Source of the DNA: Pseudoalteromonas arctica
Lineage (GTDB): Bacteria > Pseudomonadota > Gammaproteobacteria > Enterobacterales > Alteromonadaceae
Direction: 5' to 3'
NCBI RefSeq assembly: GCF_012927645.1
Contig: NZ_JABBMT010000001.1
Coordinates: 186,001 to 250,000 of the forward strand
DNA length: 64,000 nt
Position 1 is the first letter of the stretch, and each line of letters begins with the position of its first letter. Under the pieces are notes generated by a model. It had not been told where the DNA came from and did no database searches. It saw only the letters and a program-made list of their open reading frames with translations. Of this stretch, positions 8,992 to 16,787 are shown piece after piece. The translations under genes and the position numbers were made by a program.

Positions 8992-9170
8992 GTCCACTGC
9001 CAGAAGCTCTCCACCTAATTGGTGACAGTTTTGAGGATTCAGCCCCATAAACCGAAAAACCACTGTGACGTCCAGTTGCTTTCCTCGGCGAGTACTTCCC
9101 TCCTTAATGATCACAGGCATGCGTCGCCTAACATTAAGTACCTAAGTACCGCACCTCTTCTGAATGTTAG
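8992..9170 (-). ncRNA. Lysine riboswitch (L box)
   Basis: Read on the minus strand the leader carries AGAAGAGGTGCG, then AAGGAGGGAAGTACTCGCCGA, GGGGCTGAATCC, AACTGTCACC and GGTGGAGAGCTTCTGG, in the order and spacing of the conserved lysine riboswitch core. It sits 74 bp upstream of the lysC start, the expected target. Lysine binding should lower lysC expression. A run of eight C residues (8 G on the plus strand, 8972-8979) separates the aptamer from the start region. Confidence 0.93.
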
Positions 9171-9202
9171 ATTAATTACGTAAATTATTAGCAATTAAAT
9201 AA

Positions 9203-9228
9203 CAAAACCCGCTATTAAGCGGGTTTTG
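9203..9228 (-). terminator. nhaD terminator
   Basis: AAAACCCGCT/AGCGGGTTTT with a 4-nt loop lies 54 bp past the nhaD stop. T-runs occur on both strands, so it could also work in the other direction. Confidence 0.8.
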
Positions 9229-9281
9229 AAAGTTATCGTTTAGACGTCTAGCTGTCAAGTTGTTTTAAATAATAAAAACAA

Positions 9282-10529
9282 CTAAATAAAGCTACCTGCT
9301 AAATACGATCCCATATAACCAATTGTATACGCGATTAATAAATACACCGACATACGTAAATAACTCATAAAGGTAAGTGCTTTTACTTTACTCATAGCGA
9401 TAATACCGGCAGCTGAGCCAATAATAAGCATGGAACCACCCACCCCAGTTGCATACGTAAACGACAACCATTGTTGTGGACTCATAACTATTTCAGCTTT
9501 AAGTAACGCAGCCGTTAGCGGTACGTTGTCAACCGCAGCTGACAATATGCCCATTAAATAATTTGCATATTGTGCTGGCATTAACTCGTAAAGATGAGTG
9601 AACTTACTGAGCATGCCCACTTCTTTCAGGGCGCCTACAAGTAATAATACGCCAACGAAAAACAGCAAGGTGTCGTATTCGATTTCCCGAATATAATCGA
9701 TGATTTTTTTATTAACGTCTTTTTTGCGCATTAAAAACTGTGCGGTTAAAAACATCAGTGATAAACCAAACAAAAAGGTCAACAACGGCGGCACATGGTA
9801 AAGTACGCTAAGCGTTAATGTGGCCATAATGGTTGATAAGAAAATAACCGCGATGGTGATATCGGTTTTTTCAATGCGGCGCTCTTCTTGTTTAGTAAAC
9901 TCGACTGCACCATTTAAGCCAAACGACAACATAATTGCCAACAGCGCAACACTTGCCAGTGCTGGAATAACTAACAACAGCAAATGTGCAATACTTACTT
10001 TGCCATCAAGGAAAATCATCAGCGTAGTTACATCACCAGTTATGAGTGACACTCCACCAGAGTTAACGCTAAAAATAATTAATGTGGCATATTTAATAAG
10101 CTTTTTCGGATCGAGTTTTAACGACATCACCACCGCAAGAGAAATTAATGTGGCTGTGATATTGTCTGAAATCGACGAAAACAAGAAGGAGAACCCGCCA
10201 ATCAAAAACATCAGTTTGCGTTCGCTAATAGCACTGGGCATTATCTTATGCACAATATTTTGGATAAAACCTTTGGAGTTCAAATAGGCTACAAAGGTCA
10301 TTGCAGCCATTAAAAACAACCAGAGTGTGGCAATCTCTAAAATATTGTGGTCAAGTTGATATTGTACGTTTTCGGGGTTTTGCCCGTGAAGCGGCGAGAT
10401 AAATAAGATAATCCAGCATAAAGTACCAAAGAAAAGCGTGGTTTTGGCCTTGTTTACATGGATAATATCCTCTATAACGATGAGCACGAATGCTAGCGTT
10501 ATCAGGGTTAGGATAATTGCAGTTACCAT
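9282..10529 (-). CDS. nhaD: Sodium/proton antiporter NhaD
   Basis: A 415-residue polytopic membrane protein of the ion transporter (IT) superfamily. It starts MVTAIILTLITLAFVLIVIEDIIHVNKAKT, with the IEDxxHVNKAK segment near the first helix that is characteristic of NhaD; SSISDNITATLISLAV and ILSAAVDNVPLTAALL are the paired conserved loops with the aspartate-asparagine residues used for ion exchange. It exports Na+ (or Li+) in exchange for protons, a salt-tolerance function usual in marine and halophilic bacteria. The start at 10529 was preferred over an upstream in-frame start at 10610 because the extra residues are cysteine/arginine rich and unlike the family. It is divergent from the mks operon. 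Confidence 0.93.
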   Translation of the reverse strand: MVTAIILTLITLAFVLIVIEDIIHVNKAKTTLFFGTLCWIILFISPLHGQNPENVQYQLDHNILEIATLWLFLMAAMTFVAYLNSKGFIQNIVHKIMPSAISERKLMFLIGGFSFLFSSISDNITATLISLAVVMSLKLDPKKLIKYATLIIFSVNSGGVSLITGDVTTLMIFLDGKVSIAHLLLLVIPALASVALLAIMLSFGLNGAVEFTKQEERRIEKTDITIAVIFLSTIMATLTLSVLYHVPPLLTFLFGLSLMFLTAQFLMRKKDVNKKIIDYIREIEYDTLLFFVGVLLLVGALKEVGMLSKFTHLYELMPAQYANYLMGILSAAVDNVPLTAALLKAEIVMSPQQWLSFTYATGVGGSMLIIGSAAGIIAMSKVKALTFMSYLRMSVYLLIAYTIGYMGSYLAGSFI

Positions 10530-10707
10530 GGTGTTTGAACAACCTTTATAAAAATGTAAAAATTGTATGTTACGAGCCGTAGGACGACACGGCGCGCAGT
10601 CTAGCACCAAAGACTGTGTAAAACTATTGCAAATTCATCTTTATAAGACAAATCGCTGATAGTCTGTACCTAGGCTATACAGTATCAACTAGAGTTACTG
10701 GAGCTTT

Positions 10708-12003
10708 ATGATCCCAGCTAAAAAGTTACTAAATACCCTGACAGAACACTGGGGAATGTTAGAACTGCTATTTAAACGTTTTAAGATGGCTGATTTCAGC
10801 CTAAAAGACGTGCAAAATGCGATCAAAAAAAAACAGCCAACGTGGTCAAATGAGCGCATTTACAAAGAAACCAACCGCCTTTTAAACCAAGATATTATTA
10901 TTCCCTTGGCTAAATCGTCACAACTAGAAATTAACCGGGCAATTGCAGATTTTGCCACTTTCTTATTGCAGGAAGAACATTTGGGGTTGGCGCAAGAAAT
11001 TAGCGTGCTGGTTGAAGATTTAGCCCGTTTGGGTAACCGTTTAGACAATGCAGGTAGTATTGAAGACTACGACGAGATGCGCCGTTTTAGCCGCATTATG
11101 GATGATCGGGTGCGTAAAATCATGAAGCTATTTGCCCACAACGAAAATGCCATTTTAAATATTGTAGAACAAGCAAAAGCCAATAATGCGGTGCAATCCT
11201 TGCAAAAGCGTTATCAAGCGGTGATTGAAGCATTTGATGAATACATTGAACCAATGCTTGAGATGATCGATATTCGTGGCGATTTTCATGCTTGTTTTAA
11301 TACCATCGAAACACAAATCAGCACGCAAATTGAATATATTGAGCGCAGCGGTAAAGCTTATCAAGATAAACGCATGCTTGAACGTTTACGTACCCGAATT
11401 TTAGAAATGCATTTAGTTGGTCGCGAAAGTCTGCGTAAAAGTGCCGACATGCTAATGCCACTGCGCGAAGAGCTGCGCCGTAATAATATGATCACTCGTC
11501 AAGCAGCTAAAGTACTTGGTTTAGTACGTAAAAATGGCGTTGATAATATGCTCAGCAGTGTACAACCACATTTTGTCTCTGACACACAGCGGTTCTCGTT
11601 GGGGCAACAACGCCATATGGTTGCTTATATGGCGACGTTGGTTGAATTCGAACACAGTGAATATGAACTACCTGACCAAAACGATGTGCCTGCTTTTGTT
11701 ACGCCAAATATTCCAGATTACAACAATGTTAAAGCAAACTTTAAAAAACACTGCAATGCTAAACGTAAAAAGTCACAGCCATTATTGACTTTTTTAGGAG
11801 AAAGCTACCCCGACCTTGAAGCCGACGAAATGCTATTTTTATATCAAAAACTGGTCAGCGACACCGATATTGAAATCAATCAAAGCAATGAAAAAGTGCG
11901 CGTAAACATCGCAGGACAACATTTCTCACTTTTCCCTTTTAATACCAAACCATTTAATTCTAAACCTGTTGCATCTGAGCAAATTAAAACAGGGAATGAG
12001 TAA
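10708..12003 (+). CDS. mksF: Condensin subunit MksF (JetA-like kleisin)
   Basis: A 431-residue, mostly helical, highly charged soluble protein. The N-terminal ~70 residues look like a winged helix, the centre (residues ~80-270) is long helices rich in arginine and glutamate, and the C-terminus ends with a second small domain. I identify it mainly by position and size: first of three tightly spaced genes of about 430, 180 and 925 codons, the order mksF-mksE-mksB of the MksBEF condensins and of jetA-jetB-jetC in Wadjet systems. MksF is the kleisin that bridges the MksB heads. GGAG lies 5 bp before the ATG. The next gene starts 5 bp after the stop. Confidence 0.82.
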   Translation: MIPAKKLLNTLTEHWGMLELLFKRFKMADFSLKDVQNAIKKKQPTWSNERIYKETNRLLNQDIIIPLAKSSQLEINRAIADFATFLLQEEHLGLAQEISVLVEDLARLGNRLDNAGSIEDYDEMRRFSRIMDDRVRKIMKLFAHNENAILNIVEQAKANNAVQSLQKRYQAVIEAFDEYIEPMLEMIDIRGDFHACFNTIETQISTQIEYIERSGKAYQDKRMLERLRTRILEMHLVGRESLRKSADMLMPLREELRRNNMITRQAAKVLGLVRKNGVDNMLSSVQPHFVSDTQRFSLGQQRHMVAYMATLVEFEHSEYELPDQNDVPAFVTPNIPDYNNVKANFKKHCNAKRKKSQPLLTFLGESYPDLEADEMLFLYQKLVSDTDIEINQSNEKVRVNIAGQHFSLFPFNTKPFNSKPVASEQIKTGNE

Positions 12004-12008
12004 CCAAT

Positions 12009-12554
12009 ATGACACAAATAAATTTAGATGAATTGAGCCACCTACAAGCAATTAATAAAAAACTCGTTACCGGCTATCACATTAGCGAACAAGACACCGT
12101 GATGTGGCAAGAGCTTGATCAACAAATTGATCATTACCGCGCATTATTCAGCGCCCTTGGCCACGATTTACAACACGACAGCCGTGGTTTTTATTACTTT
12201 GCTAGTGATGAAAGCACACCCAATATGGGGAAAATTTCTCGTGCGATTGCCTTAACCATTTACATCTTAATTGAGCACTATGCAAACTCAGGTAAAGACC
12301 CAATGCGTGCCTTATTTGATGAAGTAAATGATTTAGAACTGATGCAAACTTTAGTGCAAATGAACAAGCACTTATTTGATCAGCTGGAAATATTTTCAGG
12401 ATCAGACCTGCGTAAAGACGTGTACTTACGCATGATACGACTAGGCCTTGCCCGAGAAGTAGAAGGCGGCTTTATGCTACAAGCGCCTATCTACCGTTAT
12501 ATTGATGCCTTAATGGAAGTAAACGAAGAAACCTATGTTGAAGAGGACGAATAA
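12009..12554 (+). CDS. mksE: Condensin accessory subunit MksE (JetB-like)
   Basis: A 181-residue acidic protein with alternating helices and a probable winged-helix pair (ALTIYILIEHYANSGKDPMRALFDEV and LRKDVYLRMIRLGLAREVEGGF). Size and middle position in the mks operon match MksE, the KITE-type partner of the kleisin MksF. It starts 5 bp after mksF, and its stop TAA shares one base with the ATG of mksB (TAATG), which suggests translational coupling. Sequence alone gives no catalytic motif, as expected for this subunit. Confidence 0.8.
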   Translation: MTQINLDELSHLQAINKKLVTGYHISEQDTVMWQELDQQIDHYRALFSALGHDLQHDSRGFYYFASDESTPNMGKISRAIALTIYILIEHYANSGKDPMRALFDEVNDLELMQTLVQMNKHLFDQLEIFSGSDLRKDVYLRMIRLGLAREVEGGFMLQAPIYRYIDALMEVNEETYVEEDE

Positions 12555-15331
12555 TGAAAAACCTATACGGCCTCAGTAAGCTGGCACTATTAAACACCGC
12601 AGGTTATGCCAAATGTGTGATCCCACTTGATAAAAGCAGCTCAATTTGTGCACCAAATAATACTGGTAAAAGCTCGGTGATCAATGCTCTGCAATTTCCG
12701 CTTATTAATGATTTACGCTTAACAGAATGGGACGGCCATGATTTAGACGAAACCCGTAAATTTTATTTTTCGTCAGATCAATCCTATATATTACTCGAAG
12801 CCGACCTGCCCCATGGCCCTGTGGTGATTGGTGTAGCTGGACTTGGTAAAATAGCCGGTTACGCGCATCAGTTTTTTTGTTACCAAGGCAAACTCAACCT
12901 TGAGCAGTACACTCAAGGTAAAACCATTATTAAATTCACTAAGCTGTTTAATCATTTAAAAGAGCAAGGCTTTAACCCGATTGAGCTTAAAGCGCAAGAG
13001 CTCAACGCACTATTAACGGGTGGTGCCACGCCATTTGATGGCGACATTAACTTAAAGATGATCCCGCTTAACAACGTGCAAGATTCGGCAATTTATAAAG
13101 AAATTTTCCGCCGTATTTTGAACCTGCATAAATTAGGCGCTGCCGACGTAAAACGCTTTATGTTACGCGTATTTGAACGCCATATGTCAAACTCAAAGGT
13201 CGATTTTTATGAAGTATGGCGTCGCTCATTTGATAAAGTAAACCGCGCAAAACGTGAGCTAAAAGCACTCGAGTCGATGCAAGAGCCTATTAGCGCCCTT
13301 GAATCTATGCTTGAAAACCAAACCGTACTCAAAGGTAAATTGGCCGCATACGCGCCTAAAATTGACCAAGCATTAATCGATTTTGATAGCTACCAAGAAG
13401 CGCAATTGAGCGAGCTTAATACTGCCCTTGAAGACATTGAACACGAAAAACACGAGTTTGAACAAAAACAACAACTTTATCTACAACAATCGCGCGATAT
13501 TGAACGCAGACAAACACAAATAGAGCAATGGTTTTTAGACTTTGGTGCTCTAAAATCTGAATTTGAATTAGTTAACATGGCAACCTTAAAAGTAAGCCTT
13601 GGTCAATTAAAGCAAGATTACGAGTCACTATCGCATTCTATCAACAGTGCGCAAGGGCAAAGCCTGCATACTCTTGATTACCGTATTAATGAAACACAAA
13701 AGCAGATCAACAGCTTAAAGCTACAGCTTAAAAACCTTGAGTTTAATTTATTCACCCGTATGCGCGAGGATTTATCACTTAAAGAAGTGGAAGAGATCTC
13801 GCGCATTCTAAACCCTGATATTCTGTCATTTGCCACCACCAGTAATGGTGATATAGATATCACTGATGAAGATGCCTTTGGTGTATTTTTAGAGCAATTA
13901 TCAGATAACGTGAAAGGCGGCGTGCTTACCCTGCCCGGCGCGACCATTAAGCTGAAAAAACTCTCACCGGTGCAGATGCAAAGCGGTGAAAATAAAGAGC
14001 AACTTACTGCGCAACTCAGCGCCCTTGAACAGTCACTCAATGAATTTAAGCAACAGCGTGATGTGACCGCCAATGTGGCCGACAAACAAAAAGAAAAAGA
14101 TGCCTTATACGATGAACTCATGGCAGCAGAAAGCGCGCTTAAACGCTTTGAACAATTTCAGGTTATGCTGCAATCAATAGATGCACAGGCGCTGTTAAAA
14201 GAGCAATTATTGGCTGAACGCGAGCAAGTTGATAGCTACTTACAAGATATTCAAAATAACAGTGGTTCAATTAGTGATCGACGCTCGATTATTAAATCGA
14301 AAAAAGATTTAATTTCACGCCAAGCCGAGCGCCTACGTCAAGTCAAATCTGAACGAATTGACCACACATTGGATTTATATAGTGGTAAAGTCACCCCTTA
14401 TATGATTGATGTGCAAATTGACTTTGATAATCTCAGTGATTTAGTTCATCACTTTAATAAAGATTGCCAAGAGCTGCGTAATTTTGATATCAACGTTCGT
14501 AATACCTATTTGCATATTTACAATGCCGGTATTACCAAATTTGATAACGAAAACGACGAGTTTAGTAAATACCAGAAATTGATTGGCGCGTTCCATAATA
14601 TTGATAACGAACGTGATGCAGTTGAACGCCAAGCTCGGGTTGCACTAACAGAAGTCGCTGCAACGATTAAGGGACTACGTGAAGATTTAGACAGACTGCG
14701 CCGTGAAATGAACAGCTTCAATAAAGGCATTAGTCAGCATCGTATTTCAAATTTACAAGCATTTAAAATTAACGTGATACCACGCAAAATGTTGGTTGAT
14801 AGTATTGATACCCTCATCAGTACCTCAAATCAATTTGAACAAGGTGATACGCTGGATCTACTCAGCCAAGAACCCTACAGTGAAAGTGCTGTCAACGAAG
14901 CAAAAGATCACTTAATTAAACTTGCCTCTGATAAAGCAGGTTTAACCCTTACTGACTTATTTGATATTCGTTTTGAAGTTGTAAACCGCGCAGGCGAAAC
15001 CGAGCATTTTGAAAAGATTGATTCGGCTGGCTCAAACGGTACGCGTATCACCATAAAATTATTATGCGGCATGCTGTTTATTCGCTACTTATTAAGCGAT
15101 CAAGAGCAAAACTTATACCGCATCCCAATTTATATTGATGAAGCGGCCGATATCGATCCACAAAATCAAAAAGCAATTATAGAAACTGCGCTCAGCTTTG
15201 GCTTTGTGCCTATTTTTGCCTCGGTGAAACCACAAATTAGCTGTGATTATATTGTGCCAATTCGCTCCGTTAAAGACGGCGCCCAAAACTGGGTAGATGA
15301 AAAAGATTGGATAGAAGTAGAGCATGAATAA
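12554..15331 (+). CDS. mksB: SMC-like condensin ATPase MksB (JetC-like)
   Basis: A 925-residue protein with split ATPase halves. The N-terminal half has a P-loop APNNTGKSS (residues 33-41). The C-terminal half has an ABC-type signature SAGSNGT (824-830) and Walker B IPIYIDEAA (857-865, Asp862-Glu863), so the site looks catalytically intact. Between them are two coiled-coil arms (about 225-400 and 480-780) and a short hinge-like segment near 400-475. The arms are shorter than in SMC or MukB, as is typical of MksB. It should form a ring with MksF and MksE that loads on DNA and organises the chromosome. No mksG/jetD nuclease gene follows; the next gene is a lipoprotein 169 bp away, so plasmid cleavage as in Wadjet is not supported. 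Confidence 0.87.
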   Translation: MKNLYGLSKLALLNTAGYAKCVIPLDKSSSICAPNNTGKSSVINALQFPLINDLRLTEWDGHDLDETRKFYFSSDQSYILLEADLPHGPVVIGVAGLGKIAGYAHQFFCYQGKLNLEQYTQGKTIIKFTKLFNHLKEQGFNPIELKAQELNALLTGGATPFDGDINLKMIPLNNVQDSAIYKEIFRRILNLHKLGAADVKRFMLRVFERHMSNSKVDFYEVWRRSFDKVNRAKRELKALESMQEPISALESMLENQTVLKGKLAAYAPKIDQALIDFDSYQEAQLSELNTALEDIEHEKHEFEQKQQLYLQQSRDIERRQTQIEQWFLDFGALKSEFELVNMATLKVSLGQLKQDYESLSHSINSAQGQSLHTLDYRINETQKQINSLKLQLKNLEFNLFTRMREDLSLKEVEEISRILNPDILSFATTSNGDIDITDEDAFGVFLEQLSDNVKGGVLTLPGATIKLKKLSPVQMQSGENKEQLTAQLSALEQSLNEFKQQRDVTANVADKQKEKDALYDELMAAESALKRFEQFQVMLQSIDAQALLKEQLLAEREQVDSYLQDIQNNSGSISDRRSIIKSKKDLISRQAERLRQVKSERIDHTLDLYSGKVTPYMIDVQIDFDNLSDLVHHFNKDCQELRNFDINVRNTYLHIYNAGITKFDNENDEFSKYQKLIGAFHNIDNERDAVERQARVALTEVAATIKGLREDLDRLRREMNSFNKGISQHRISNLQAFKINVIPRKMLVDSIDTLISTSNQFEQGDTLDLLSQEPYSESAVNEAKDHLIKLASDKAGLTLTDLFDIRFEVVNRAGETEHFEKIDSAGSNGTRITIKLLCGMLFIRYLLSDQEQNLYRIPIYIDEAADIDPQNQKAIIETALSFGFVPIFASVKPQISCDYIVPIRSVKDGAQNWVDEKDWIEVEHE

Positions 15332-15500
15332 GACAATAGCCACGTTTGTGTAAATTAATACATCATTCAGTCAAGGACGACTAAACTAACCAGTACTTAT
15401 CATGTATACAAATTACAGGTAAAAAATAACATTTCCTTGAATTAATTCTATGTTATGTTATCAAACGAATAGTAATTAAATTTGCCAAGGAGCAAACTCC

Positions 15501-16046
15501 ATGAAAAATATACTAATTGCAGCTGCTGTATTACTACTTGCAGCCTGTGCAAAAACCCCTGATATTGATTACGACAAATCTGTGGACTTTGGTAACTACA
15601 AAACGTTTGCTTGGTTTCCACAAGCGACCTTGGCTGACGCTGGTAACTATCAAATCAGCCCATTGATGGAAAAACGTGTGCGTGAAGCGGTAAATACACA
15701 ATTACAAGCAAACGGTATGACACCTGCCGACGAAGCCTCAGCCGATGTATTGATTAACTATCATGCTTCTGTTGATACTAAGGTTGACGTTGATACATTT
15801 AATGTAGGTTACGGCGCACGCTGGAATTACTGGGGCATGGGTTATAACACGCAAGCAACAACCCATGAATATGATGTGGGAACTTTAGTCATCGATGTTG
15901 TTGATCGTGCCTCTAACCAGCTTGTTTGGCGTGGTGCTCGTGAAGGTCGCCTACAAAAGAAACAAACACCTGAAGAGCGTAACAAAGCAGTACAAGAAGC
16001 AGTTGCAACAATTTTAAGTGGTTTTCCACCAGAAAAACTAAAATAA
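15501..16046 (+). CDS. DUF4136 family lipoprotein
   Basis: A 181-residue protein with a lipoprotein signal (MKNILIAAAVLLLAAC, lipobox LAAC, acylated Cys16). The mature part, SVDFGNYKTFAWFPQ, then MEKRVREAVNTQLQANGM, VLINYHASVDTKV and a final TLVIDVVDRASNQLVWRGA, is the usual order of DUF4136 proteins, outer-membrane lipoproteins of unknown function. AAGGAG lies 8 bp before the ATG. It has its own upstream gap of 169 bp and a terminator after it, so it is a single-gene unit and not part of the mks operon. Confidence 0.88.
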   Translation: MKNILIAAAVLLLAACAKTPDIDYDKSVDFGNYKTFAWFPQATLADAGNYQISPLMEKRVREAVNTQLQANGMTPADEASADVLINYHASVDTKVDVDTFNVGYGARWNYWGMGYNTQATTHEYDVGTLVIDVVDRASNQLVWRGAREGRLQKKQTPEERNKAVQEAVATILSGFPPEKLK

Positions 16047-16064
16047 TACTTTAAATTAGCATTC

Positions 16065-16094
16065 AAAAAAGCTCACTATTTAGTGAGCTTTTTA
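16065..16094 (+). terminator. Bidirectional rho-independent terminator
   Basis: AAAAAGCTCACTA/TAGTGAGCTTTTT with a 2-nt loop lies between the convergent DUF4136 and msrA genes and can serve both. Confidence 0.85.
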
Positions 16095-16114
16095 GTTTCT
16101 GAACGAATTTAAAT

Positions 16115-16615
16115 TTAATCTATTTTATACTTATACAAAAGAGCATGCGGTATATGGCAGTAATCGTCGGGGAAGTTGGTTAAGCGGTCTTGATGCTCAG
16201 GATCGCTTGCTACATAATTTGTTAATGGCAGCACTTCTACTACGACTTTAGCGGCATCATCACGTTGGCTGATATAATCCCGCGCTATGGTGAGGTGTGT
16301 TGGCTGTTTACTATAAATGGCTGTGCGGTATTTCGGCCCAATATCATCGCCTTGCTTGTTAATACTGTAAGGGTCAATAATTTCAAAGAAATTACAGATC
16401 AAGGTGTTCAACTCAACTTTATCGGTATCAAAAATCACCTTCACACATTCTGCATAACCATCATATTCACCCGTGGTATTGCTGCTGATACCATTGGCAC
16501 GCCCTGCTTCTGTGCTGTCCACGCCTGGTAAATGCTTGATAAACTCCTGTACTCCCCACAAGCAGCCACCAGCAAAATAAACAGTTTCTAAATTGGTGTT
16601 ATGTAATGTGTTCAT
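16115..16615 (-). CDS. msrA: Peptide methionine sulfoxide reductase MsrA
   Basis: A 166-residue enzyme reducing methionine-S-sulfoxide in proteins. The active site reads AGGCLWGVQEF with catalytic Cys18; most MsrA proteins have Phe at the next position, so Leu19 is a small departure. NTTGEYDGYAECVKV and FFEIIDPYSINKQGDDIGPKYR follow in the family order. No N-terminal signal, so it is cytoplasmic. The distant C-terminus lacks an obvious resolving-cysteine pair, and recycling may differ from the E. coli enzyme. Single gene. Confidence 0.88.
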   Translation of the reverse strand: MNTLHNTNLETVYFAGGCLWGVQEFIKHLPGVDSTEAGRANGISSNTTGEYDGYAECVKVIFDTDKVELNTLICNFFEIIDPYSINKQGDDIGPKYRTAIYSKQPTHLTIARDYISQRDDAAKVVVEVLPLTNYVASDPEHQDRLTNFPDDYCHIPHALLYKYKID

Positions 16616-16740
16616 ATATTAAACCTATGTGAATAGACATGAATGATTATCAAATGCAATTTTCTCTCATTAAGATACAATAGCGCTCTATTTAAAACGC
16701 GTACTAATAACGTGTTTGCTCATGCAGCAATATATAAAAA

Positions 16741-16754
16741 GCGATAGCTATCGC
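16741..16754. promoter_or_regulatory. Perfect 14-bp palindrome, candidate operator
   Basis: GCGATAGCTATCGC is a perfect inverted repeat ending 33 bp before the GTG start of the TonB-dependent receptor. Its place suggests a repressor site. It does not match a Fur box, and the regulator is unknown. Confidence 0.4.
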
Positions 16755-16787
16755 ACAGTATACATAAAAGCGTAAAGAGATTTTAAA

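Noticed and set aside
8920..9120. 66-codon minus-strand ORF upstream of lysC
   Set aside because: It lies in the lysine riboswitch; its codons are the conserved aptamer sequence, not protein.
9820..10287. 155-codon plus-strand ORF
   Set aside because: Antisense to nhaD within conserved membrane helices; no ribosome binding site and no family resemblance.
13678..14121. 147-codon minus-strand ORF, serine/cysteine-rich
   Set aside because: Shadow of the mksB coiled coil; composition typical of antisense to acidic coiled-coil genes.
10708..15331. A Wadjet plasmid-defence system
   Set aside because: The required nuclease gene (JetD/MksG) is not next to the three condensin genes, so a defence role is not supported here.
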